Source of the DNA: Paraglaciecola mesophila
Lineage (GTDB): Bacteria > Pseudomonadota > Gammaproteobacteria > Enterobacterales > Alteromonadaceae
Direction: 5' to 3'
NCBI RefSeq assembly: GCF_009906955.1
Contig: NZ_CP047656.1
Coordinates: 868,001-932,000, forward strand
DNA: 64,000 bases
The notes below the pieces were generated by a model. It had not been told where the DNA came from. It searched no databases and worked only from the letters and a program-made list of their open reading frames with translations. A program made the position numbers and the translations under genes. This document shows, piece after piece, positions 42,054 to 51,059 of this stretch. The stretch's first letter is position 1, and every line of letters starts with the position of its first letter.

Positions 42054-42539
42054 ATGAAAACACAAAGGCTACTTCAGGGAAAAACGATCTTAATTAGTGC
42101 GCTAAGCATCATTTTGATTGCATTGCCGAGTTACGCAAAGAAGGCACCTGACTTGGCTATTGATGAGCTTGACACATTACATTGGCAAGCCGTTTCTGAG
42201 GAGAAACTTGCTACATTACGTGGTGGGTTTGTGCTCGGTAATGGTGTGGTGGTTGATCTTAATTTTCAAAAACACCTCTTTCAAAACGGGGAGTTAGTAG
42301 GCCACAGCTATTTCCAAACACCGCAAGACTTTACCCAACTGGGCAAAGATGAATTGTCCCTAAGCTCGGTATTGCCCAATAATACGTTCAATACCGTGCT
42401 GCAAAACACGCTCGATAATCAAACACTTTCTGCGATAACCAATATTGATATCACCATCAAGAACATTGAGCACGCCAAGCAAGCGTTTGCTCAAGACCAA
42501 TTATATAACACCTACTTTAACGCACGCGCCCATCACTAG
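42054..42539 (+). CDS. Small exported protein with LRGG motif, Fap-like locus
   Basis: 161 residues from ATG 42054, with AAGGA eight bases upstream. The signal peptide ends SYAKK near residue 29. The motif EEKLATLRGG (Gly-Gly at 57-58) is followed by FVLGNGVVVDLNFQKHLFQN and later LQNTLDNQTLSAITNIDITI. The LRGGF...VVDL pattern and the Asn/Gln-rich C-terminus relate it to the 115-residue protein two genes upstream. It may be a chaperone, minor subunit or leader-carrying substrate of the C39 peptidase. Exact function unknown. Confidence 0.7.
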   Translation: MKTQRLLQGKTILISALSIILIALPSYAKKAPDLAIDELDTLHWQAVSEEKLATLRGGFVLGNGVVVDLNFQKHLFQNGELVGHSYFQTPQDFTQLGKDELSLSSVLPNNTFNTVLQNTLDNQTLSAITNIDITIKNIEHAKQAFAQDQLYNTYFNARAHH

Positions 42540-42740
42540 CGGTTGCATTTGAACAGTTAGCTTGTCAATTGATCATGGTGCGCGGACGTAAACGTTAGAA
42601 TTGATTATTGTGGGCGTTTAGTCTGCTTACTGAAATGCGAGCGCCCAGTATAACGGCCTTAAAAGTAGTGAGTCTCACAGAAACGGCGGTTAAATTAACA
42701 CCTTTACGCCAAACAAAGCCCCAATTGCTAGCGTGTACCA

Positions 42741-44024
42741 CTAAAAAGTAACCGGCATTCTGAAATTTAGACGCGTATCTTGAGCATCATCAGTCACGCC
42801 AATCGCCAAAGATAAACTGATATTGGTATTTAGCGAATAACGAAACGAATATCCAATAATTAACTGACCAATATCAAGCTGGCTGCCGTCGATTTTCATG
42901 TTATTAATCTTGGATTTCAAAACATGCTTATGTGAATAGCTCAAGCTCATGGAAGTTCGCTCGTTAAACGATACCCCTAAACCAAAGCTCACGCCTGCGC
43001 TGTCTCCGGGGTCAACATTCCCCACCTCTTCGTCGGTATCCATGTTATAGCCGTAACTTAAATTACCGAAAAACACACCTGGGTCAGTAGCGTATATAGC
43101 AGTAATGCTAGGTTGAATACTCACATAACCAGATCCTGTTGGTAGTTCAGTTGGGAACACCGCTCCGGGAGTTGATTGCATAAACTCCACTTCAAATGGG
43201 CTGGCACCAGTGGGGATCGTAGCCACTAAATTTGCCACATATATGGGACCGCCATCTGTTGGTGTATTAAGCTGATAGCGAGTCGAAAGCTCTATATCCC
43301 CTATTCCGTGGCCACTGGCATTAAATATTTCATCTTCGCTGACCCCGATACTGACCGGCCTCGAGCGTTGACTATCATTTCGGCCAATATACGGCACCTT
43401 TAAGTCCACTTCCCAGCGTTCGGTTATACCGTAACGCGCAGAAATGCTACCGATAAAGCTGTGACGTTTAATCTCTCGTAAATCAATTAACCCCACCACA
43501 AGCGCCGGAATGAATGAAAATGCATCTAAGAAAACACGATTATTATCCGTATATGAATAACCAAATGAAGGCTCTAGCACCAATGTGCCTTTGCCAGTTA
43601 GTACACCACTCACGGTATCCCCAAGCTCAGGGATTGCACTTGCTTCTATCGTACTTGACGATTTTGGTGGCGCTTGGCCAACAGGTTTATTTTGCGCTAC
43701 GGCTTGTTCTGTTTTTTTTGCTGGCTTAGCAGCTTGTGCTTTACGCTTATCCGCTTGGTCAGTCGATGCAGTAGTTTGAGTATCAACCTCTTTGGCCGTT
43801 AAGGCATTGATCATCTGCGTTAACTTTTCAATTTGTTGGCCTTGCTTGATGAGTAAAATACGTTGGCGCTCTAATTCAGCCTCGTATTTGCTAATTGGCT
43901 TGTCCTGCTGTGCAATACTGTCAGCACCATAACAAATAGATGATGAACTTAAACAAATTGCCAATGTCATTTTTGAAAGAGGAATGAAATGTTGTAGGCG
44001 TAACTGAGGTGCTGCAATTTCCAT
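42741..44024 (-). CDS. FapF-like outer-membrane beta-barrel protein with coiled coil
   Basis: 427 residues from ATG 44024 (AAAGGA seven bases upstream; a GTG 18 bases further upstream is less likely). Signal peptide to CYGADS, then a coiled coil (KYEAELERQRILLIKQGQQI to about residue 75), a Lys/Ala/Thr-rich linker to about 125, and a C-terminal barrel with alternating strands ending in phenylalanine (LNFRMPVTF). This order (coiled coil, linker, ~12-strand barrel) is that of FapF, the amyloid export channel. It is convergent with the other locus genes rather than co-transcribed, unlike Pseudomonas fap. Confidence 0.78.
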   Translation of the reverse strand: MEIAAPQLRLQHFIPLSKMTLAICLSSSSICYGADSIAQQDKPISKYEAELERQRILLIKQGQQIEKLTQMINALTAKEVDTQTTASTDQADKRKAQAAKPAKKTEQAVAQNKPVGQAPPKSSSTIEASAIPELGDTVSGVLTGKGTLVLEPSFGYSYTDNNRVFLDAFSFIPALVVGLIDLREIKRHSFIGSISARYGITERWEVDLKVPYIGRNDSQRSRPVSIGVSEDEIFNASGHGIGDIELSTRYQLNTPTDGGPIYVANLVATIPTGASPFEVEFMQSTPGAVFPTELPTGSGYVSIQPSITAIYATDPGVFFGNLSYGYNMDTDEEVGNVDPGDSAGVSFGLGVSFNERTSMSLSYSHKHVLKSKINNMKIDGSQLDIGQLIIGYSFRYSLNTNISLSLAIGVTDDAQDTRLNFRMPVTF

Positions 44025-44185
44025 AACTAATCCTTTATTCACTTATGAAAAATTCAACTTCATAGATGTTTTATTTAATTCTTCCTTCATTAAAAATAGT
44101 GAATGACCACTTAAAAATCCAATTTAAATTGCACTAATTGAAGCGTACAAATGAAATAAATTACATTTAAAAACGATAACCTAGT

Positions 44186-44222
44186 AAAAAAAAACACCCA
44201 ACATGCGTTAAACATATTGGGT
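44186..44222 (-). terminator. Terminator of the second TonB-dependent receptor gene
   Basis: On the minus strand ACCCAATATG pairs with CATGTTGGGT (plus coordinates 44196-44205 and 44213-44222, one G-T pair) and is followed by nine or more T residues. It ends the minus-strand transcript from 46605. Confidence 0.85.
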
Positions 44223-44301
44223 ATTTTCAGGAACAGAATAAATTGTTTCAAATCCAACACATTTATTCAGGTGGTAAATTTTTAGAAGATCTAATCACGG
44301 G

Positions 44302-46605
44302 TTAATAAAAATGATAACTCACTTGCAATTTTACTGTACGCTGAATATTTAACGTTTCAGATGTTATTCCCTGATCGCCAGTTGGCGCTCCTAAAATCGC
44401 ACCAATCGGCGCCGCTGGCGGTCCACTAAAATCGCTCGCACGTTCATTGGTTACATTTTGTGCTACAAGCATCACCTCCCAGGTATCGTCATTTGAAAAC
44501 AGACCTAAGGTGAAATCTAATGTGGTTAAGCTATCCGATGGGTAGGTTTCGTTTATTTGGCTGACCATGCTGTCTCGATAACGCACGAAACCACTTGAGC
44601 GCATATGCATATCCCACGCTTCTAGCTCCCTGGTATATAAATATCCAATGTTGCCTGTCCACTTTGGCGCCTGAGCCAAATCACTACCGTCGTCTTTATG
44701 AGTTGAATCGGCGAACGTCACGGCACCACTAATCTGAACGTCATCTGTAATTTGCCATTTACTATCGATCTCAAATCCTTTTGATTCTACGTCAGTGTTT
44801 TGTGTAAGAAATGCTGCGCTTCCGTCGGTGACGAAAAAGGAGGTTTCTTGAAAATCTTCAATATCGGTATAAAACAATGCAAGGTTCAAATTCATGCTGT
44901 TATTAAGCAGTACCATTTTAGACCCAAGTTCATAAGTACTGGTTTCCTCTGTCGCAACACGCGCGCCGCCGTCTTCCACGTTCAATGATGGATCAGCACT
45001 GCTGATCTCTGCGGATTCAGCGAAGCCCCCTGTTTTACTGCCTAAACCGTAGGAAGCGTACACTACCGTATTTTTGCTCCAATCGTATTTAGCGCTCAAA
45101 TTGCCGTTTAAAAAGCTATCTTGGAAGTTCAATTCTGACTCAAAAGGCGGATTAACCACTGTATTCCAAAGTGTCGATAATTCACCTGGGGTGCGGTCAA
45201 ACTGGACGTCTTTGTTCTCATCCGTGTAGCGTAGACCGCCCGATAACGTGAGTTTGTCGGTTAGATACATATCTGATTGGATAAAGGCGGAAATAGTATC
45301 GGTTTTCTGCTTAAAATCATTACCGAACGAACCGTTAAACAGTTGTCCTGCATTGTCCGGTGGAAAATTTGGTGTGTTATAAAATTGCTCTTCTAAAGAA
45401 TCCCAGTCACTTTTAAAATAAAATAAGCCCATCATGTAATCAAAATCATCTCGCCCCTCTGAGGCTAGGCGAAGTTCTTGAGAAAACTGATTATAGCTTT
45501 CACCGCGCTTAAAATACGTACTGTAGTAGTCTACTTGCCCCGTTGTTACGTAAGCGAATTCGTCAAAAGCATTACCAAAATCAAAGTCATCGTAAAACTC
45601 TATGTCATAATTTGCATACGAGGTAATTGACGTTAAGGTAAAGTCTTCAAGGCTTTTTTCTACGGTTACATTGTAGGTATCAACCGAAGTATCATGATAA
45701 CTTTCTTGATTAGGGCACTGTGAACACACTGCCGTTTTTGTATCGTCCAGTTGTGCTTCGCCTATGATCGCGAGAACTTCGTCACTAAAATAATTTCCGT
45801 TATCTACAAATTGATAACCGTTACCAATACGTTCGCTATCTGAGCGCTGATAGACAGCCGTTATGGTCAATGAATCTGAGGGTTCATACAAAGCCGTAAT
45901 GCGCAGTCCCGTGTCATTATCCTCGGGAACATCTCTGCCAGTCGCTAAATTTTCAACCCACCCATTTTGATCAATATAGTGCCCTGCTACGCGAACGCTA
46001 AAATTTTCAGCCAGCGGTATATCGAGACCACCATCCACTGACCACCCACCATTTTCAAACTCTCGCCCGAGTTTAATATTCCCCGCAAATTCATCACTTG
46101 GCTTCTTCGAGATTACGCTAATGGCCCCTAAGCTAGTGTTCTTCCCTAATAGAGTACTCTGGGTTCCTTTAATCACTTCAATACGCTCAACATCAAAAAA
46201 AGCGGCTGAGTACATTCGACCTTTGCCCACAAACATGCCGTCTTGAAACAGCGCCACAGATTGATCAAATGATTGTGTTCTCGCTGGCGTACCTAAACCA
46301 CGTAAGGTTAATGCCAATCCATCATCTGGCGCCCGAGAAAACACCATGCCAGGAACTAAATCAGCCATTTCAAACAAGTCGTCTATACCGTAGTCGTCGA
46401 GTAGCTCACCGGATACTGCTGTCACAGTGGCAGGGACTTCTTGCAAAGTTTGCACACGTTTTTGTGACGTAATTTCAATCACCTCTAAGGTGGGTGATGT
46501 TGGAGTTTGGCTGCTTGTAGTTTGTGCATTGATACTTGTTACCCCGCAACCGACTAAGCCTGTCATTAATGCGGTCGTCATTTTATTCAGTTTCATTTTT
46601 TTCAT
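44302..46605 (-). CDS. TonB-dependent outer-membrane receptor
   Basis: 767 residues from ATG 46605 (AAGGA eight bases upstream; the frame extends to 46683). Signal peptide to SINAQT near residue 28, then the TonB/plug onset LEVIEITSQKRVQTLQEVPA, the plug segments LTLRGLGTPA and VERIEVIKGTQSTLLGKNTS, and a barrel with C-terminal strand VKLQVSYHFY. It shares the TSQKRVQxLQ(E/D)(V/I)P start with the receptor at 58995. It diverges from the catabolic operon at 46928, so it probably imports that operon's substrate (inference from position). Confidence 0.93.
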   Translation of the reverse strand: MKKMKLNKMTTALMTGLVGCGVTSINAQTTSSQTPTSPTLEVIEITSQKRVQTLQEVPATVTAVSGELLDDYGIDDLFEMADLVPGMVFSRAPDDGLALTLRGLGTPARTQSFDQSVALFQDGMFVGKGRMYSAAFFDVERIEVIKGTQSTLLGKNTSLGAISVISKKPSDEFAGNIKLGREFENGGWSVDGGLDIPLAENFSVRVAGHYIDQNGWVENLATGRDVPEDNDTGLRITALYEPSDSLTITAVYQRSDSERIGNGYQFVDNGNYFSDEVLAIIGEAQLDDTKTAVCSQCPNQESYHDTSVDTYNVTVEKSLEDFTLTSITSYANYDIEFYDDFDFGNAFDEFAYVTTGQVDYYSTYFKRGESYNQFSQELRLASEGRDDFDYMMGLFYFKSDWDSLEEQFYNTPNFPPDNAGQLFNGSFGNDFKQKTDTISAFIQSDMYLTDKLTLSGGLRYTDENKDVQFDRTPGELSTLWNTVVNPPFESELNFQDSFLNGNLSAKYDWSKNTVVYASYGLGSKTGGFAESAEISSADPSLNVEDGGARVATEETSTYELGSKMVLLNNSMNLNLALFYTDIEDFQETSFFVTDGSAAFLTQNTDVESKGFEIDSKWQITDDVQISGAVTFADSTHKDDGSDLAQAPKWTGNIGYLYTRELEAWDMHMRSSGFVRYRDSMVSQINETYPSDSLTTLDFTLGLFSNDDTWEVMLVAQNVTNERASDFSGPPAAPIGAILGAPTGDQGITSETLNIQRTVKLQVSYHFY

Positions 46606-46927
46606 CCACAGTGTCCTTTTATTTTTATTTATAGGTATTCGAACAAAGCAGCCAAACTCAATCATGACCACATTGCGATACACTAGTACCGATTAATATT
46701 TAAACTACCGCGAGACAAAAAACATGTCAACAAAATGTATATTTTTTGTGAACAAAAGATTTTAACCATAAAAAATATCGGAAAACCAACCTAACCACCT
46801 GATAAATAAATAAAAAATAACAAAAAACCAACCAGTAACAGCAAATTAACTATTTATTGACAATTAAATTTCGAGTTGTTAATCTCAAATTTCGATACAG
46901 ATGTACCACATAGCGAACAGGTGAAAT
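46606..46927. promoter_or_regulatory. Divergent AT-rich promoter region, receptor / catabolic operon
   Basis: About 320 AT-rich bases between the receptor start and the cyclase-family gene start. It should carry both promoters and may bind the IclR regulator encoded at 52877-53650. No clear IclR palindrome was identified by eye. Confidence 0.4.
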
Positions 46928-47803
46928 ATGAAAATTAACGATATAAAACGCGTACACAGAATTCCTAAATCCGACATGGACAAAATGATCGATGAGGAAA
47001 ACAAAAGTAACGATACTGGGATGCAGTTTTACGATTTAAGTCATGAGTGGGGATTAGGTCAGCCTTGTTGGCCATATTTTGAAGATGTAAAAATTGAGCG
47101 TCTTCATGGTCATTCTCGCTCTGGTGTTTTGACCCAAAAAATCACAACGGTTATGCACTCAGGTACGCATATCGACGCACCAGCCCATGTGGTTGAAGGC
47201 ACACCATTTATGGATCAAATGCCACTTCCAAGGTTTTTCGGTGCAGGTGTAGTGGTATCAATTCCTAAAAAGAAATGGGAAGTCATTACCGCTGAGGATC
47301 TAGAAAACGTGCGTCCCAAAATCCGCGAAGGGGATATCGTTATTATCAATACGGGTTGGCACCACACCTATGCAGATTCAGCAGAGTATTACCACTATGG
47401 CCCTGGCTTATACCGCGAAGCAGGTGAATGGCTTGCCAAAAAGAAAGTCAAAATGGTAGGCATTGATGTTCAAGCACTTGATCATCCCCTTGGTACAGCA
47501 ATTGGCCCGCACGGCACCGGCCCGTTGATCCCTCATTTAGAAGAAGAATACCGCGAGTTTACCGGTGGCCGTGGCATCAAAGAAGATTTCCCAGATTGGG
47601 AACCTTGTCACAGAGCCCTACTTAACGCAGGAATTTGCGGTATCGAAAATGTCGGAGGTGAACTAGACAAGGTCACAGGTAAGCGCTGTACCCTTGCGGC
47701 ATTCCCTTGGCGCTGGAAAGGCGGTGACGGCTGTATGGTCCGCTTGGTCGCTATGGTTGACCCTAGCGGTGAATACCGTATCGAACAAGGTGATACAGAG
47801 TAA
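46928..47803 (+). CDS. Cyclase-family metal-dependent hydrolase (kynurenine formamidase fold)
   Basis: 291 residues. The metal-binding signature HSGTHIDAPAHVVEG near residue 77 is the HxGTHxDxPxH motif of the cyclase/KynB family, whose members hydrolyse amides or lactones or dehydrate cyclic compounds using Mn2+ or Zn2+. WHHTYADSAEYYHYGPGL and VDVQALDHPLG-type segments complete the fold. No signal peptide. It is the first gene of the plus-strand catabolic operon, so it likely performs an early ring-opening or ester-type hydrolysis (inference). Confidence 0.85.
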   Translation: MKINDIKRVHRIPKSDMDKMIDEENKSNDTGMQFYDLSHEWGLGQPCWPYFEDVKIERLHGHSRSGVLTQKITTVMHSGTHIDAPAHVVEGTPFMDQMPLPRFFGAGVVVSIPKKKWEVITAEDLENVRPKIREGDIVIINTGWHHTYADSAEYYHYGPGLYREAGEWLAKKKVKMVGIDVQALDHPLGTAIGPHGTGPLIPHLEEEYREFTGGRGIKEDFPDWEPCHRALLNAGICGIENVGGELDKVTGKRCTLAAFPWRWKGGDGCMVRLVAMVDPSGEYRIEQGDTE

Positions 47804-47815
47804 GTACATTCAGTT

Positions 47816-47837
47816 CTCTAGGGGGTAACCCCTAGAG
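47816..47837 (+). other. Intercistronic perfect hairpin
   Basis: CTCTAGGGG (47816-47824) and CCCCTAGAG (47829-47837) form a perfect 9-bp stem with a GTAA tetraloop, 12 bases after the cyclase gene. It has a weak T tail (TTTATCTAG); it may attenuate transcription or stabilise the upstream part of the mRNA. Confidence 0.65.
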
Positions 47838-47890
47838 TTTATCTAGTGTACAGGCTTATGCCTCCCTAATATCAACGCAGGAATTGTCCT

Positions 47891-48802
47891 ATGTTCTCTT
47901 CATCACAGATTACTGTCATTGGCGCAGGTCTTATGGGTTGCGGTATCGCACAAGTGTTTGCCAATAAAGCAATACAAGTAACCCTGTACGACCCTATAGA
48001 AGGTGCACGTAACAGCGCTAAACAGAAAATTGCGGCTAATTTAACCGCCCTATCTCAATCGTTAAGTTCCCTCGATTACATTCATATAAGTGACAACTTA
48101 GAGAGTGCTGTAGTCGATGCCGACTTTGTTATTGAAGCTGCGCCTGAAAAGCTGCCGTTAAAGCGTGAAATATTCGCAGAAATTTTGCGTTACGCCGCAC
48201 CTGACACCATTTTGGCTAGTAACACATCAGTGATCCCTATCAAAGATATATTTGACGGGATGGAATGTAACGGTCGTATTGTCGGTTGCCACTGGTGGAA
48301 CCCCCCTTACCTAGTGCCCTTGGTCGAAGTGGTGCAGAGCGAAAAAACCACGATTGCCACTGTTGAACGCATGATGTCACTGCTGGCATTTGCAGGCAAA
48401 AAACCTGTCCATATTCAAAAGGATGTGCCTGGTTTCGTGGGTAATCGCATGCAACACGCCCTATGGCGAGAAGCAATCGCATTAATTAACGACGGTGTGT
48501 GTACCGCTGAAGGCATTGATGAAGTAGTGAAGAACAGTTTCGGTTTACGTATGCCGGTACTTGGCCCAATAGAAAATGCCGATTTGGTTGGCCTTGACTT
48601 AACCTTAGATATTCACAACGTCATTTTAGCCAGCATTAATCGTGACAAAGGCCCATCAGACATCCTAAAAGAAAAAGTCGCCAAAGGTGAACTGGGCATT
48701 AAATCGGGTCATGGCTTCAAACATTGGACCGAAGAAAGTGCCCAAACTCTGCGCGAAAACCTCAGCAAATATCTCCTCAATACTGTGAATTCCAAAGGAT
48801 AA
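47891..48802 (+). CDS. 3-hydroxyacyl-CoA-dehydrogenase-family NAD-dependent dehydrogenase
   Basis: 303 residues. N-terminal Rossmann motif ITVIGAGLMGCGIAQVFA, ASNTSVIPI and the catalytic-region sequence GCHWWNPPYLVPLVEVV, followed by the C-terminal domain VPGFVGNRMQHALWREAIAL. The HWWNPPYLxPLVE form is seen in family members acting on non-CoA hydroxy acids, such as carnitine dehydrogenase or gulonate dehydrogenase, rather than fatty-acid beta-oxidation. The BKACE gene starts three bases after its stop; dehydrogenation to a beta-keto acid, then BKACE cleavage, is a coherent two-step route (inference). Confidence 0.85.
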   Translation: MFSSSQITVIGAGLMGCGIAQVFANKAIQVTLYDPIEGARNSAKQKIAANLTALSQSLSSLDYIHISDNLESAVVDADFVIEAAPEKLPLKREIFAEILRYAAPDTILASNTSVIPIKDIFDGMECNGRIVGCHWWNPPYLVPLVEVVQSEKTTIATVERMMSLLAFAGKKPVHIQKDVPGFVGNRMQHALWREAIALINDGVCTAEGIDEVVKNSFGLRMPVLGPIENADLVGLDLTLDIHNVILASINRDKGPSDILKEKVAKGELGIKSGHGFKHWTEESAQTLRENLSKYLLNTVNSKG

Positions 48803-48805
48803 ACC

Positions 48806-49738
48806 ATGAAAAAGAATAGAAAGGTCATAATTACCTGCGCTGTGACCGGCGCGATGCACACTCCAACCATGTCAGATGCATTGCCATTTACCCCAGAAGA
48901 CATCGCTCAACAATCAGTAGATGCCGCTGAAGCTGGGGCATCCATTATACATTTGCATGCGCGCAACCCTGAAACCGGTGAACCGACTGGCGATCCAAAA
49001 GTATACGAACAATTTTTACCTGCGATTAACGAGCGCACTGACGCCGTAATTAATTTAACCACAGGCGGTAGCCCCACAATGACTGTTGAAGAACGTTTAT
49101 GGGCCGCCATGGAGGTTAAACCTGAAATGTGCTCCCTAAATATGGGCAGCTTAAACTTTGCCATGTTCCCGTTAGCGGATCGATATAAGTCCTGGAAATA
49201 CAGCTGGGAAGAGCCATACGTTCGCAACAGTGACGACTTTATTTTTCGAAATACTTTCCGTGATATCGAAAAAATCATGAACATTATGGGCGAGCATGGA
49301 ACAAAATTTGAGCACGAATGTTATGACGTGGGTCATCTTTATAATTTAGCGTATTTCGCTGATCGCGGCTTAATTAAACCGCCTTTCTTTATACAAACTA
49401 TCTTCGGGATCATGGGCGGTATCGGCGCTGACGAAGACAACTTGATGTTTATGCGTAAAACCGCTGACAAATTATTTGGTGATGATTATCACTGGTCAGT
49501 ATTGGCGGCAGGTAAAAACCAAATGCCTTTCTCTACTCACGCAGCATTAATGGGCGGCAACGTTCGTGTCGGTTTAGAAGACAGCTTATTTATCGGTCGC
49601 GGTGAATTAGCAACCAGTAACGCACAGCAGGTTTCGAAAATAAAACGTATTTTGAGTGAATTCTCATTAGAAATAGCTACCCCTGAAGAAGCGCGGCAAA
49701 TTTTGAACCTTAAAGGCCAAGACAAGGTGAGCTTCTAA
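48806..49738 (+). CDS. Beta-keto acid cleavage enzyme (BKACE, DUF849)
   Basis: 310 residues. KVIITCAVTGAMHTPTMSDA at the N-terminus, IIHLHARNPETGEPTGDP with the two zinc His residues, INLTTGGSPTMTVEER, and GGNVRVGLEDSLFIGRGEL near the C-terminus are the family markers. BKACE enzymes condense a beta-keto acid with acetyl-CoA and split it into a new CoA ester and acetoacetate or similar (Kce is the founding example). Substrate specificity cannot be told from the sequence. It is coupled to the preceding dehydrogenase. Confidence 0.92.
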   Translation: MKKNRKVIITCAVTGAMHTPTMSDALPFTPEDIAQQSVDAAEAGASIIHLHARNPETGEPTGDPKVYEQFLPAINERTDAVINLTTGGSPTMTVEERLWAAMEVKPEMCSLNMGSLNFAMFPLADRYKSWKYSWEEPYVRNSDDFIFRNTFRDIEKIMNIMGEHGTKFEHECYDVGHLYNLAYFADRGLIKPPFFIQTIFGIMGGIGADEDNLMFMRKTADKLFGDDYHWSVLAAGKNQMPFSTHAALMGGNVRVGLEDSLFIGRGELATSNAQQVSKIKRILSEFSLEIATPEEARQILNLKGQDKVSF

Positions 49739-49831
49739 GGCGTCACATTTGAATACCGGGGCGTGTATAGGTGTTTAGCGTCTCTATTTAATTTAAAAGC
49801 GTACGTCACAAAGATGACGATAGGACAGAAA

Positions 49832-50179
49832 ATGAATGTAACCAGAATTGAAGAGGCTAAACCGTATCAAGCCCCGGGTCATTTCGATATGCGTGGGCTT
49901 CGGATCCAAGGCTGGGATGTAAGCGATACTAAAAAAGTGTGGGTCGGTTTATCGCACTTTTTACCTGGCGGCGGCGCAGCAGGCGATGTATCACCAGTGG
50001 AAAAAATCTATGTGGTACTCGAAGGCACAATCAGTGTTACCCATGACGATAAAGAAGTGATCCTTGGGCCACTTGATAGCTGCCACATTCCCCCAAACGC
50101 CCAGCGTAACATTCTTAATAAAACCAATAAAATGGTAAGCATGCTTGTAATCATGCCTTACCCGGAGAGCAAAAAATGA
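49832..50179 (+). CDS. Single-domain cupin protein
   Basis: 115 residues from ATG 49832, with AGGA six bases upstream; the frame extends to 49763 without support. The cupin fold is suggested by GLSHFLPGGGAAGDVSPVEK, IYVVLEGTISVTHDDKEV and GPLDSCHIPPNAQRNILN. Several usual metal ligands (two His in motif 1) are replaced here, so it may be a non-catalytic or isomerase-type cupin. Its TGA overlaps the SDR start (ATGA). Confidence 0.75.
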   Translation: MNVTRIEEAKPYQAPGHFDMRGLRIQGWDVSDTKKVWVGLSHFLPGGGAAGDVSPVEKIYVVLEGTISVTHDDKEVILGPLDSCHIPPNAQRNILNKTNKMVSMLVIMPYPESKK

Positions 50180-50976
50180 ATAACTATTTAGCCAACCCTG
50201 CGAGTCTTTTTGATTTAAAAGGCAAAGTCGCTCTTATTACAGGTGCAACAGGCGCCTTTGGCCAGGTAGCTGCCCGTGTTATTGGCAACTCAGGCTGTAA
50301 CTTGCTACTTACTGGAGGTAATAAAGAAGCGTTAGAAACATTAGCCGAATCGTTACGCCAAGAAGGTGTACACGTCGCCACGCGAAACACCCGACCAAAT
50401 TCCGAACAAGAATGCGACGCTATGGTAGAACAAGCCGTTGCTACCTACGGGAAACTAGACATTCTGGTCGTCGGTTCAGGGGTCAACGACGTCGACCTTA
50501 TCCAAGATATGAGCACGGAGCGATGGCAAAAAGTGATGGATGCCAACGTGCGTGACTCGTGGCTACTATGTAAAGCTGCAGGCAAACAATTTATGAGCCA
50601 AGGCAATGGCGGAAAAGTAGTTTTGGTTTCCTCAGCGAGAGGTAAATTAGGTCACCCTGCCGGTTATTCAGCGTACTGTCCGTCTAAATCTGCGGTTGAC
50701 GGCATTACCAGGGCATTAGGGTGTGAATGGGGAAAACACAACATCACTGTCAATGCGATCGCCCCTACTGTATTCCGCTCCAATCTAACTGCATGGATGT
50801 TTGAAGACAATGAGCCAGGTAAAAGTACCCGCGAAAATATTCTTGCCAGGATCCCAATGGGACGTTTAGGTGAACCGGAAGATCTTGCTGGCCCACTACT
50901 CTTTTTGGCTTCTGACGCATCAAGTTTTCACACGGGTCATGTCATTTACGCAGACGGTGGTTACTCAGCCGGTTAG
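50176..50976 (+). CDS. Short-chain dehydrogenase/reductase (SDR)
   Basis: 266 residues. The cofactor motif is TGATGAFGQVAARVIG near residue 23, the catalytic Ser is in VVLVSSARGK and the Tyr-Lys pair in YSAYCPSKSA (YxxxK); the C-terminus FHTGHVIYADGGYSAG is typical of classical SDRs. It probably oxidises or reduces a hydroxyl group in the operon's pathway. Translation is coupled to the cupin gene. Confidence 0.92.
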   Translation: MNNYLANPASLFDLKGKVALITGATGAFGQVAARVIGNSGCNLLLTGGNKEALETLAESLRQEGVHVATRNTRPNSEQECDAMVEQAVATYGKLDILVVGSGVNDVDLIQDMSTERWQKVMDANVRDSWLLCKAAGKQFMSQGNGGKVVLVSSARGKLGHPAGYSAYCPSKSAVDGITRALGCEWGKHNITVNAIAPTVFRSNLTAWMFEDNEPGKSTRENILARIPMGRLGEPEDLAGPLLFLASDASSFHTGHVIYADGGYSAG

Positions 50977-51059
50977 CATAGTGCTATAAAGAACAAATTC
51001 TGAGCGCCCTATGTATTGGTGCTCATAGCCAGACCACTAATAATAAGAAGAGCGATTTT

